A DNA stretch of 26,728 nt from Trachelipus rathkii (lineage: Eukaryota > Arthropoda > Malacostraca > Isopoda > Trachelipodidae). The stretch lies in contig JABUQX010124000.1 of assembly GCA_015478945.1 (NCBI GenBank), positions 10,001 to 36,728 of the forward strand. The letters are read 5' to 3'. Below the pieces are notes generated by a model. That model saw only the letters and a list, made by a program, of their open reading frames with translations. It did not search any database and was not told the DNA's origin. This document shows, in pieces, positions 1 to 8,833 of the stretch (position 1 is its first letter; the number at the start of each line of letters is the position of its first letter). Made by a program: the position numbers and the translations under genes.

Positions 1-900
1 TGTATACATAGAATTTAGGATTGTCCCACAGTTCCCACATTTCCAGCTTTCCTCACTAGCTAGAGTACTCCATCTGTTTAAGAAGATTGATGTTTTCTAT
101 GGTCAAGAGGAGGAAGATTTCTAGAGACCATTAACCCTACAAAGTAACAAAGTAAGAATACAGGATGAAGTGAAAAAAAAACAAATTTGAATATTTATTA
201 TATATAATTATCATAGCTATGATTATTTTAAAACAAAATTATGACATGGTTTGATGCAATTTAAATTCTTTCTTAAATGTTAATTTTTGTTCAATTACTT
301 CTTGATATTAGTCATATTTTATTTTTGTTTTTCAAAAGTAAATATCTTAATTCGCATAATTAATGATAACTTCAAAGTCACAGGCTTATAAAAAATTTAA
401 AAGGCTGTTATATTATAAGATGCAACTATCATGATTTTGAATCAGCATAACACTTTTAAAACGTATAAAGACAGAAGTAAACAACAATGGATAAATTCTC
501 AGGAGATACTGCATGTACTCAAAAATACAGTTTGTCTGCATGCGCGTGTTACGAAAACCGAAACATCAACTTTTGCGTAAAAATTGGTTAATAAATAACT
601 TTGAAATTTTATTTTCGATAAAAAATACTTATTTGTTTAACTAACACATTCAAAGATGGAGGTTATTGCACAATATACTGAACAGTATCATTTACCGTTA
701 TTATTTTGATCTTCGAACTAAAGAGGGAGGAAATCCACAAAATATTTAAACATTCAAATTTACGACGAATATTTTATCTTAGGAAGAAAAAGATAATCGA
801 TATTTTCGACAAAAGGATATTTTACATTATTTAAAATTATTTTTATTTAAGAAAAATAATCTCAAATTAAATCATAATAATTTCGGAATTCAAAAAAAAA
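1..900. other. A+T-rich non-coding stretch, nothing recognised
   Basis: I see no ORF of useful length, no tRNA-like boxes and no tandem array here. The sequence is rich in short A and T homopolymers and resembles ordinary intergenic or intronic DNA. Confidence 0.6.
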
Positions 901-905
901 ATTGA

Positions 906-1128
906 TTACCGTAAGAAGGGTCGCTTTGTGACGACAGTTTTCGAGCTTTTCACTGCCAGAAAATCTTTTTTTAAATTGAACTCAAATCTAGCTACTAATG
1001 TTGATAACCCTTTCATTCTTCTATATATTTCTGTGTCGACTAAATCTGTAGCTGTTTTAGCCGAAGAATTTACATTACCATGTGTTAATTTAACCACCAC
1101 ACAATGTGACTTTGGCAGTAATAATTAG
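906..1128. other. Overlapping short ORFs on both strands, function unknown
   Basis: Two frames are open across the same bases: a 64-codon frame on minus (906-1100) and a frame of about 66 codons on plus (928-1128), whose first possible start is a GTG. Both predicted peptides have mixed, natural-looking composition, and I recognise neither. At most one can be coding, and both may be chance. The patch is less A+T-rich than its flanks, which alone lengthens open frames. There is no supporting promoter, splice site or homology that I can see. Treat this as a low-confidence place to search, not as a gene. Confidence 0.15.
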
Positions 1129-1338
1129 GAAAAAAAGATGTCAGGAATAACCATAAAAAAAAAAAACTAAAGAACGTTTTTCATCAAACCTTTTTTTTCA
1201 AATTAACAACTTAGATACGTAATATACATTATTTTTTTTACAAAGTCACCACTTCCACCCTGACAATGCCGTATTGCGGGGGACATTGTGACAGATGTAA
1301 TATTGGGAGTAAACACATGAGGAAAAAGTAAATATTAA
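1129..1338. other. Spacer with A and T homopolymers
   Basis: The stretch contains runs of A near 1156-1166 and of T near 1191 and 1230. It holds no coding frame and no repeat unit. It leads directly into the first SINE copy. Confidence 0.5.
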
Positions 1339-1576
1339 TTAAGAAAGAACATATATTGGGAAGGTAAAGAAATTACTGCCTTCTCTGGGATTGAACCACC
1401 GCATGTTGCGAATGAGGACAATATTATACCCGGTGCTTTACCACTGGACTCTCCTCCAACCCAAAAAAGTTGGATTCAAGAACAGTATTAAAGCAACCGA
1501 GCTCCCTTCAAGGCGACATCCATCACCAGGTATCAAGCCTGTCCTATCACTCGTTCTTCGCAATTAAGTTTGATGT
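1339..1576 (-). mobile_element. tRNA-derived SINE, copy 1 (minus strand)
   Basis: Read on the minus strand, this unit has a tRNA-like module with a B-box GGTTCAATCCC (complement of 1387-1397). Upstream is a degraded A-box ending in CCAGTGG (complement of 1441-1451). The spacing of about 50 bp is right for an RNA polymerase III internal promoter. The A-box start is damaged here (GAGTCCAGTGG, where copy 2 has TGGTCCAGTGG). Next to the tRNA part is a body with the constant phrase GAAGGCAGTAATTTC, and on the other side a block containing GAGCTCGGTTGC. The unit repeats with a 241-bp step to copy 2, so it belongs to a local tandem family. Exact SINE ends cannot be fixed from tandem copies alone. 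Confidence 0.7.
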
Positions 1577-1846
1577 AAATTAAGAAAGAACATATATTGG
1601 GAAGGTAAAGAAATTACTGCCTTCTCTGGGATTGAACCACCGCATGTTGCGAATGAGGACAATATACCAGGTGCTTTACCACTGGACCATCTTCCAACCC
1701 AAACAAGGTGGATTCAAGAACAGTATTAAAGCAACCGAGCTCACTTCAAGGCGACATCACCAGGTGTCCAGCCTGTCCTATCCCTCGTTCTTTATATTTA
1801 GATGGTAAAATATATGCATATTAATCACAATTAAGGTTGATGTAAA
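1577..1846 (-). mobile_element. tRNA-derived SINE, copy 2 (minus strand, best preserved)
   Basis: This copy has the cleanest internal promoter. The A-box is TGGTCCAGTGG (complement of 1679-1689) and the B-box is GGTTCAATCCC (complement of 1628-1638). It shares nearly all of copy 1, including GAATGAGGACAAT (plus orientation) and TATTAAAGCAACCGAGCTC. On the right it carries about 26 extra bases relative to copy 1 (around 1795-1830, containing ATTTAGATGG), which makes the step to copy 3 267 bp. The tRNA-like part is clearly diverged from a real tRNA and should not be annotated as a tRNA gene. Confidence 0.75.
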
Positions 1847-2065
1847 TTAAGAAAGAATATTTATTTGGAAGGTAAAGAAATTACTGCCTTCTCTGGGATT
1901 AAACCACTGCATGTTGCGAATGAGGACAAGATACTCGGTGCTTTATCACTGGACCATCCTCCAACTTAAAAAAGTTGGATTCATGAACAGTATTAAAGCA
2001 ACCGAGCTCCCTTCAAGGCGACATCACCAGGTGTCCAGCTTGTCCTATCCCTCGCTCTTTATATT
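1847..2065 (-). mobile_element. tRNA-derived SINE, copy 3 (minus strand)
   Basis: This is the third head-to-tail copy. The B-box has one change (GGTTTAATCCC, complement of 1895-1905) and the A-box region reads TGGTCCAGTGA (complement of 1946-1956). It ends on the plus strand in CTCGCTCTTTATAT. There it meets the inverted copy 4 at a six-base overlap TATATT (2060-2065) that both partners share. Confidence 0.7.
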
Positions 2066-2207
2066 GTCCTCATTCGCAACATGTGGTGGTTCAATCCCAG
2101 ATAAGGCAGTAATTTCTTTGCCTTCAATATATATGTTCTTTCTTAATTTACATCAACATTAATTGCGATTAATATGCAATATTTACCATCTAAATATAAA
2201 TATAAAT
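2060..2207 (+). mobile_element. tRNA-derived SINE, copy 4, truncated and inverted
   Basis: This piece carries the same family in plus orientation. The sequence TTGTCCTCATTCGCAACATG leads into the B-box GGTTCAATCCC (2088-2098), then GGCAGTAATTTCTTTGCCTTC, TTCTTTCTTAATTTACATCAA and the tail ACCATCTAAATATAAA. The A-box half of the tRNA-like module is missing, so it is 5'-truncated. With copies 1-3 it forms a long inverted repeat that could fold back. Confidence 0.7.
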
Positions 2208-2552
2208 GATTTCAGGAGTAGAAATAGCATGTTTATTTCCTGAAAATCTTGTATCATTTAAAGAAAAATCTTATGAGATTTTAATGTTTATTTTGCATAG
2301 TAAAATTTATATATTTATTTAATTTGGCAGATTGACCCTCGTAAATTAAATTAAGGAAAACAAAACATACAAATAAAATAAAATTTTGAGTTTTGTCATA
2401 AACCAGTTAGTCCGTTACTAATGATAAAAAAAAATTCAAAGTATGCTTATGCAGCTTACCATCTGTATCTTTTTTAACATTTTAACTGATTTGTATTTAA
2501 ATATTTTCTACAGTAAACTTTGAACTAAAGCCTTGTAGAAGCCATATTTGTT
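2208..2552. other. A+T-rich spacer between SINE cluster and hAT relic
   Basis: No ORF or repeat is recognised. The far end holds a pyrimidine-rich TTTTCTACAG (just before 2514) that resembles a splice acceptor ahead of the transposase relic, but this is weak. The true left end of the hAT element may lie in this stretch. I could not find its terminal inverted repeat. Confidence 0.4.
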
Positions 2553-4053
2553 AGTGGATCTCCATTATCGATGGTTGAACATCCTCTTTGAGTTGAATCC
2601 TTTAAATAAACACATTTTACCTTCAAGGCATTGTATCGCATCAACTTACCTAAATGCTCAGTATGCTAAAATACAAGCAGAAGTAGCAAGTCAGCTGCAG
2701 GAGTCAAAGAATTTGCATCCACAATGTGATGGATGGAGTAATATAAGAAATGAATTGATAGTAAATTTTGCATCAAAGCCTTGCATTAAACTCATTGAAA
2801 AGTACGGAGCTGATAAGTTTCTTAATCATTATTGGAGACAATGCATCAAATATGCGAACATCTTTTAACATAGTCAAGGGAAAATATCCTTAAATTGTGC
2901 CTCTTGGGTGTATAGCTCACCTATTTGCCATGTTCTGACTTGTTGGGATGTGCAACCTTTAAAGATTTGATGGCTCGTGGTGTTGATATTGTCAAAACCA
3001 TAAAAACTAACCATGTTTTGAAACCATTATTTCATCAACCTCAATCAGAGAAATACTCCACTGATAGGATTTCATTGTAACTACCTGGAAAAACTAGGTG
3101 AGGCAGCAATTTATTTGGTCTGAAAACCTTATTATCAAACAAAGTTGTTCTTCAGAAACTAGCTGTAAGTGAGGAGGCTGAGCTCTCTATAGAAATGAAA
3201 GGAAGACTATTAGGCGATTCTGTGTTCTGGGTTAGAATTCAAATAATGATAAATATATTTAAGGCCATCATTAAGCTGATTACTGCAGGAATCCAACACT
3301 CCATATATTCACAACGTTTATTAGCAACTTAACAAGCTAGAATTGACTCTGGATAAAGAAATCTCCATGTCACCTCTCAAAAAAACAGAGGAGACAAATG
3401 TCCTTTTCAAATTTAGAAAGCGGAAACCTTTAGAATCAGCCAAATTCACTTGGCAGCTGATCTTTTAAACCCAGCTATTCAGGGCAGCAAACTAAAACAT
3501 ACAAAATTGCTTGATGCTATGGGTTTCATAAGTGAAGTTGGTAACCAGATGGGTTTAGATACTGTAATGGTCCGTCAAGACAAAGAAGGTATATGGCTTC
3601 GACAGTTTATTTGGGATGGTGTTGTTGAAGAAAAATTGAGCCCAATGCTATGTTGGAGAGGCTTGAGGGGAACTTGCATGTTAGCTGACATAGCTGTCAG
3701 AATTTTTGGAGGTCCTGTCACATCAGCAGCCACGGAAAGAACCTTCAGTACTTTCAGCTGGACTCACAGTAGAAAAAGAAACATTGACAACTGAATGAGC
3801 AGCAAAAATTGCATATCTATTTCATAATTGAAAATTGTTAAACAATACGAAATACCCAAAAGAAGATAACAAAAAAATCAAAACATGTTACAATTACACA
3901 GAAAAAGAGCAAATGCTTCAGAAGACCAAATCTTCAAATCAAATAGATGAAAGTACTCAGGAGGAGGAGGAGGAGGAGGAGGAGGAAGATTAGGTAGAGG
4001 AAGATGTTGTGGCTATAGATACTTCATCAGAAAACGATGCAGCAGCACCATGA
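2553..4053 (+). pseudogene. Decayed hAT-superfamily transposase (DUF659 plus C-terminal dimerisation region)
   Basis: hAT transposases cut and paste DNA using a D-D-E active site and dimerise through a C-terminal block. The blocks survive here in order but in shifting frames. MVEHPL is near 2570, and LPSRH is followed by CDGWSNIRNE with the first D at 2728-2730. DNASNMRTSFNIVKGKYP begins with its D at 2837, then comes PLGCIAH. The phrase KTR-stop-GSN is at 3093-3110, where relatives have TRWGS. HLAADLLNP is near 3447, SAATERTFSTFSW is at 3723-3761, and AAKIAYLFHN is at 3799-3828. An acidic, GAG-encoded tail follows. In-frame stops lie at 2891, 2936, 3078, 3099, 3330, 3796, 3829 and 3991. Frame changes occur near 2587, 2806-2837, 2940-2952, 3332-3441 and 3784. 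The copy cannot encode a working protein. Family assignment is firm; subfamily is not assigned. Confidence 0.85.
3961..3987 (+). repeat. (GAG)n microsatellite, Glu run in the hAT tail
   Basis: Nine GAG triplets in a row lie in the frame of the transposase C-terminal tail and give an acidic stretch. A TAG stop follows at 3991-3993 in the same frame. Confidence 0.85.
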
Positions 4054-4191
4054 ACAAAAAGAAGTAACATCAAAAGAGAGATATATAAAATGACCAAACT
4101 GTAATATAAGTATAAATATCTGGAACAATATATGAATGTAGAGACATGTACTGTGTACATTGTTTTTGATAAAAATGAAAATGTAATAGTA

Positions 4192-4310
<119 letters not shown>

Positions 4311-4823
4311 TCCTAGAAGAATTTCAAATTTTTCATTTTATACTTTAAAAATATTAATGTATGGATTTAAACAATAAAGTAAGAAATTTTTAAGATTTCA
4401 TTTGAAACTCGAAATTTTAAGAAAATAAATTAAAAAAATAAATTAGTAAATTAAATTAAACATTTTTTTTCACTTTTATCCATTATAAAACAACACTTAA
4501 AAGCATAAATTTAAAATTTTTTAAATTTTTAAGCAGATTCTTTAAATACCTTATATTTATGAATTTTGGGTATTTACCCGGGTAAATACCCAAAATTCAT
4601 AAATACAATTTTTATTAATGGTTCTTCAGTCTCGAGTAGCCAGCGTAAAACAGAGCTTCCTAGGGTGAAAGAGGTGGCTTCAACAGGGAACTAAGCAAAT
4701 GGCTGTCTCTTTAGGTTCTTCAACGTAAACGAAGCCAATACGAAGAACTATAAAAAAAAATATAAATATAAAAACCTTTGAAGTGGAGGAAAAACAAGAA
4801 AAGATAACTACAACACCTTAACT
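4311..4823. other. Non-coding stretch after the hAT relic
   Basis: No gene is seen. It contains an AATAAA hexamer at 4373-4378 that could be an old polyadenylation signal, and the perfect palindrome described separately. The segment 4620-4745 is unique and somewhat richer in G+C, with no recognised function. Confidence 0.5.
4554..4605. repeat. Perfect 52-bp palindrome centred on CCCGGG
   Basis: Two 26-base arms (4554-4579 and 4580-4605) are exact reverse complements with no spacer. The centre is TTTACCCGGGTAAA and each arm also contains GGGTATTT or its complement. Pairing fails at the next base on each side (A at 4553, C at 4606). It lies about 500 bp past the last hAT coding block. It could be a subterminal repeat of that element or the fused ends of a small element. 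No matching copy was found on the left side of the hAT relic. Confidence 0.9.
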
Positions 4824-4824
4824 T

Positions 4825-4856
<32 letters not shown>

Positions 4857-4863
4857 ATATAAT
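4824..4863. repeat. (TA)n microsatellite
   Basis: A TA dinucleotide tract with one phase change in the middle. Confidence 0.9.
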
Positions 4864-4905
4864 AAATTGCTAGCTTATAATTAAAATATCTTTAAATATA
4901 ACTAT

Positions 4906-4906
4906 A

Positions 4907-4948
<42 letters not shown>
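4906..4948. repeat. (TA)n microsatellite, left flank of the MITE-like element
   Basis: A TA run that stops just before the inverted-repeat element starting at 4956. Confidence 0.9.
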
Positions 4949-4950
<2 letters not shown>

Positions 4951-4955
4951 CTTAT

Positions 4956-5162
4956 TTATAAGTGGTTGACTCAGGAAGCAAAAATCAATAATTAATGTAT
5001 CGTTATTTTAATAATTTTAGTGTAAATACATTAAATTTTTGGGGTAACCTAACCTAAACTAACCTAACCTAACTTAAACCTAAACCTAACCTAACCTAAC
5101 TATACCAAACTTAACCCAAATTAACCTAACCTAAATATTAAACTGAAGTCAACCACTTATAA
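4956..5162. mobile_element. MITE-like element with terminal inverted repeats and CCTAA cargo
   Basis: The left end TTATAAGTGGTTGACT (4956-4971) is the exact reverse complement of the right end at 5147-5162. With one gapped base the match extends by three more bases (CAG inside). Between the ends are an A+T-rich segment with its own small inverted repeat (TTAATGTA...TACATTAA) and then the CCTAA-like tract. The element is about 207 bp, has no ORF, and sits between (TA)n tracts. That is the form of a non-autonomous DNA transposon. A TA target duplication cannot be proven inside TA repeats, so the superfamily stays open. Confidence 0.6.
5043..5136. repeat. Degenerate (CCTAA)n / (TTAGG)n telomere-like tract
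   Basis: There are many CCTAA units (for example AACCTAACCTAA and CCTAACCTAACCTAAC), mixed with variants such as CCTAAA, ACTTAA and TTAACCCAAA. TTAGG on the other strand is the usual arthropod telomere unit. The tract is short, imperfect and lies inside a TIR-bounded element, so it is interstitial and not a chromosome end. Confidence 0.75.
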
Positions 5163-5166
5163 TGTC

Positions 5167-5566
<400 letters not shown>

Positions 5567-5710
5567 TGGTGTGTTAATTAAATAACATTAAACAATAACA
5601 GCATACTAAATTACATTAATAAAAAAAAAGAAATTAAATTAAAATCTATACACGGAGATGTACAACCATGAAAGTATGTAAGGCGCGCACGGAGTGTGCG
5701 CAATAAAAGC
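5567..5710. other. Short spacer with a G+C hairpin
   Basis: This is A+T-rich DNA that ends in a small hairpin, GCGCAC (5685-5690) pairing with GTGCGC (5696-5701). The hairpin marks the sudden entry into the G-run block. Confidence 0.5.
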
Positions 5711-5795
5711 GGGCGGGGTGGGGCGGGACGGGGCGGGGTGGGCGGGGACGGGGCGGGAACGGGGCGGGACTGGGCGGGAGGGGGCGGGGACGGGG
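5711..5795 (+). repeat. G-rich minisatellite with G-quadruplex potential
   Basis: The plus strand carries 17 runs of three to five G in 85 bp, separated by one to three bases. The loose unit is about GGGGCGGGAC. Spacing and run length fit the G-quadruplex pattern many times over. The repeats GGGGCGGGAC and TGGGCGGGAG also match GC-box (Sp/KLF-type) consensus. The block is surrounded by (TA)n and plain A+T-rich DNA. Proline-rich reading frames on the minus strand here are by-products of the repeat. Confidence 0.85.
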
Positions 5796-5865
5796 CCGGT
5801 GTGGAGCGGTTCTTGTGTCGGCCCAAGATCATCCCCCTGTAGAGTCTCCATCACTACTTAATAAT

Positions 5866-5888
5866 TATATTATAATATACTATATATA

Positions 5889-5927
<39 letters not shown>

Positions 5928-5952
5928 ATATATATATATATATAAATATAAA
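5866..5952. repeat. (TA)n microsatellite, interrupted
   Basis: TA dinucleotides with several phase changes, ending in ATATAAATATAAATTG. Confidence 0.85.
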
Positions 5953-6012
5953 TTGTATAGATGAATTTTCTGCTCGTGATATTAAAAGAGTAATTTAAAT
6001 TATACTACTTAC

Positions 6013-6013
<1 letters not shown>

Positions 6014-6058
<45 letters not shown>

Positions 6059-6224
6059 TAATAATTAATAATAATAATCAATAATCATAAATCATAATCA
6101 TAATCATAATCATAATCAAATAACGTAATTCATAATTCATAATAATAATAATAAGTAATCCATAATCATAATCATAATCATAATCATAATAATAATAATC
6201 ATAATCATAATCATAATCATAATC

Positions 6225-6297
<73 letters not shown>
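6014..6297. repeat. Composite (AAT)n and (ATAATC)n microsatellite
   Basis: The array has a pure (AAT)n run at about 6014-6056. A middle part of mixed ATAATC hexamers with AAT interruptions follows (about 6060-6220), then a second long (AAT)n run to 6297. ATAATC is AAT AAT with one A-to-C change, so the hexamer array probably grew out of the triplet array. Confidence 0.92.
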
Positions 6298-6300
<3 letters not shown>

Positions 6301-6765
6301 GCAACGTCGCTACGCTCCGCCAGAACGCAAGCGTTCAGACTTGCCTGTGGGGGAGCTCAGCTGGCCAAACTTGTTTTTTATGTTGTTGTTTAGTCACCGT
6401 ACAAAAGAGTTAAAAATTAATATTAATAATTATAAGGTTATAATATTTTACCCACTTGCAATTTAGTATAAATTGTTAATTTAGTTGTGAACCTCTAAAT
6501 TTATTATTGTATATATTTTTTTCTCATTGGTATTTACTTTTTATTTTAATCACCGGGCAAAAGTACAGGAAATGGATTAAAAAAATTGTAAGTTTATAAA
6601 TAATAAGTAAATAGATAGATAATAATAATAATTGATAAACTTCAACATGAACGGTGCGCCGTTCCCCTCTACAGAATCAGTAACACCCAAAACCTTTCAC
6701 TTGAAACTGCTTACCTTATTGCTTTTTTCCTAACACTCTTAGATAATATTCATCTAACTCAAAGT

Positions 6766-6960
6766 TTAGTCATTACAGAAATATAAATCATCGGTACCGC
6801 ATTTAGCGATTGAAGCAATGTTTCTTTTCACAGGCACCCTCAAGTCTTGCATCTTATTATAAGACATTTTTAACCGGTTTTGCTTAGAACTCCTTCCCAA
6901 AACATCATATATTAATAAAATAAAAAACATTCGATACCATGATAATAAATCGGTGCTCAA
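6766..6960 (-). CDS. Unassigned 64-codon ORF
   Basis: The peptide begins hydrophobic (MSTDLLSWYRMFFILLIYDV) and ends in a basic stretch containing KMQDLRVPVKRNIASIAKCG and DLYFCND. I do not recognise it. The natural-looking C-terminal half could be a remnant of a transposon protein. There is no neighbour, promoter or splice evidence. It overlaps the plus-strand frame 6939-7148 by 22 bases. Coding status is doubtful. Confidence 0.15.
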   Translation of the reverse strand: MSTDLLSWYRMFFILLIYDVLGRSSKQNRLKMSYNKMQDLRVPVKRNIASIAKCGTDDLYFCND

Positions 6961-7148
6961 AATATAAAAGGGTAAAATTAACTAAAGAAGCAATCCATGA
7001 GTACAAAACTCCAAGTGACACATCATTCGCGAAGAAGTGTGATAAAGCAATTGAATTTAAGGTAAAAAAAATATTTTTTGAAATAATGAATGATCTTGCT
7101 CATTTAATCAACGACCACGTTCTCAGAGTCAACATACCCGTTCTGTGA
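6939..7148 (+). CDS. Unassigned 69-codon ORF
   Basis: An ATG-started frame gives a lysine-rich peptide (for example SKYKRVKLTKEAIHEYKTPS) with a more hydrophobic end (IMNDLAHLINDHVLRVNIPV). No family is recognised and no motif is diagnostic. The frame is short enough to be chance in this base composition. Confidence 0.15.
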   Translation: MIINRCSKYKRVKLTKEAIHEYKTPSDTSFAKKCDKAIEFKVKKIFFEIMNDLAHLINDHVLRVNIPVL

Positions 7149-7574
7149 ATAGTTATCATATGGGCTACGCCGAGCCCCCTGATAAGCCCTAATAAAGTGC
7201 TAGAAGACACGCTAAGGGAAAAATGGAGATGTTGGAGAGAATGCAATAAAATTAACTGCCTTCGGATTATGTCAAAGTTACCAGTAGGAGCGGAGACGGC
7301 GTATTTATAAAGAGTGTCGGTTTTTGTAAAAAAAATAGTTCAAGAGTATTCAAGAACTGATATGGATAATCCGGAATATGTTTGGGTTCTCTAACCAGCT
7401 GACCTAGATCATTAAGAATGCTGAAGGATTCGTCCAAACAATACCAGGATCATTAGGAGAAGACCTAAACTATTTAGTGTTGTATAAAGTAAAATTCCTT
7501 AAATAGATAAAAAAAAGTCTTCTAAGAAGTAAGTGTTAGTTTAAATTAACAATATAGTAGGAAAAAAATTTAAA

Positions 7575-7784
7575 TCAATGAGCATCGACATTAGAAGATT
7601 CAATATTTAGAAGTCGTGTCACAAGAGTAATAATGTTTAAAGAGGCACAAACTCCACCCATCAGAAGAAAATTATGAAACAGGTCGAGGTAAGATAAATT
7701 CAAATCATAAAAAAAATGATTCCCTAGGTCTTTTTCAGATAGAACCCCTAACATAGGTTGATAGTTACAGGTTGTGTTCCCCAA
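7575..7784 (-). CDS. Unassigned 69-codon ORF
   Basis: The peptide is moderately hydrophobic with the stretch SYLDLFHNFLLMGGVCASLN. I recognise no domain. It stands alone, with no matching upstream signal, and may be non-coding. Confidence 0.12.
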   Translation of the reverse strand: MGNTTCNYQPMLGVLSEKDLGNHFFYDLNLSYLDLFHNFLLMGGVCASLNIITLVTRLLNIESSNVDAH

Positions 7785-7849
7785 ATTCAGAATTAGAATG
7801 CGTCACTGACATTGGTAAAGTGTATGAAAAACAGACGCAGTCACGCCAT

Positions 7850-8008
7850 ATAATATATATATATATTATATATATATATATATTTATAATATATATAATA
7901 TATATATATATAATAAATACATACATACATGCAGGTTTTTAGATATTTATTTAATATATATTATAAAAGTATATTATATATAATATATATATATATAATA
8001 TATATACA
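7850..8008. repeat. Interrupted (TA)n with short (ATAC)n
   Basis: Two TA-rich tracts (about 7850-7916 and 7955-8008) are separated by a short ATACATACATAC run and unique bases. Confidence 0.8.
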
Positions 8009-8700
8009 TTATACTTATTTATTTATTTTTATTTTTCTTACATTAACACCACCACTCACGTGCATAGCCCGTAATGCGTAGGATAAGTTTGCTATCTAAT
8101 AACTTTCCGCCAGCGTGTTTGCAGCCGGGTTGAATTTCTAGTCAAAATCTATAACTACCCTTACTTTTTTAGAGAAATTGTCACACTTTCAAAATTTTTA
8201 GAAGGGTAAAAATTTCCCAACTGGAGCACAGAACCATGGCGGAGCCGAAGGAATCTTTATAGTAATTCAATAAGATCACCACGTCAGAACGTCAATTTTG
8301 GAGCCCTATCTATTTGGGAGCCAGGGATCTAATTTAGGAGCCCACACAAGCGTAAGAGTTAAGACTTCAATTGAAGTAATTAATTAAATCCATCTGGATT
8401 TCTGGAAGATAAAACTATTTGAACTAATTAAAATATTATACTAATTGGCCGGACCATGAATTTCCATATACATGATGTCAAAACTAATAGAGAGTCTGTG
8501 TAAACCTGCACAGAAGTTCTTTCCGCAATAGAATTGGAAATACGCGAAGCACGAAAGATCATCACTACACACCTTAGTTGAGATCATAAAATTTAAGAGA
8601 GATTATTTGTTTTGACTTTGGAGGCGATGTGGAGAGGGTGCTACGGAGGTTATCCATTTAGATTTATTTAGATTTAAGGTTCTTTGAGTTTAACAGTGAT
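8009..8700. other. Unique non-coding region
   Basis: There is no gene. Three GGAGCC phrases repeat within about 45 bp near 8300-8345. A 14-bp perfect palindrome ACTTCAATTGAAGT lies at 8364-8377. Neither has a known role. Confidence 0.45.
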
Positions 8701-8795
8701 TTTTTTATTAATTATTTATATATACTATATAAAAATTTTCTTATTATATTATATATTAATTTGAAAATTATATATATATTAATATATATTATATA

Positions 8796-8833
<38 letters not shown>

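Larger units (their letters stand above)
6298..7849. other. Unique-looking region with short unassigned ORFs
   Basis: No recognised gene is present. The base mix is more even than in the flanks. Three short frames are open: minus 6766-6960, plus 6939-7148 and minus 7575-7784. A small perfect hairpin, GAACGG (6649-6654) with CCGTTC (6659-6664), lies near the left end. The sequence could be an old transposon interior or intron. Confidence 0.4.

Noticed and set aside
1378..1460. A tRNA gene on the minus strand (A-box and B-box present)
   Set aside because: The module is repeated three times in a larger unit with matching flanks, has base changes in both boxes, and lacks a convincing acceptor stem. 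It is the tRNA-like part of a SINE.
1911..2162. An 83-codon plus-strand ORF
   Set aside because: It runs across SINE copies 3 and 4 in opposite orientations and has no coding logic.
3099..3831. A genetic code in which TGA means Trp
   Set aside because: TGG encodes Trp elsewhere in the same relic (CDGWS, FSW), one TGA falls at a likely Arg position, TAA and TAG stops are also present, and frames are shifted. Simple decay explains it better.
5043..5136. A true chromosome end
   Set aside because: The CCTAA tract is short and degenerate, lies inside a TIR-bounded element, and unique sequence continues on both sides.
5611..5854. Proline-rich minus-strand ORFs
   Set aside because: They are translations of the G-rich minisatellite. 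Repeats of CCCGCC give Pro, Ala and Arg in any frame.
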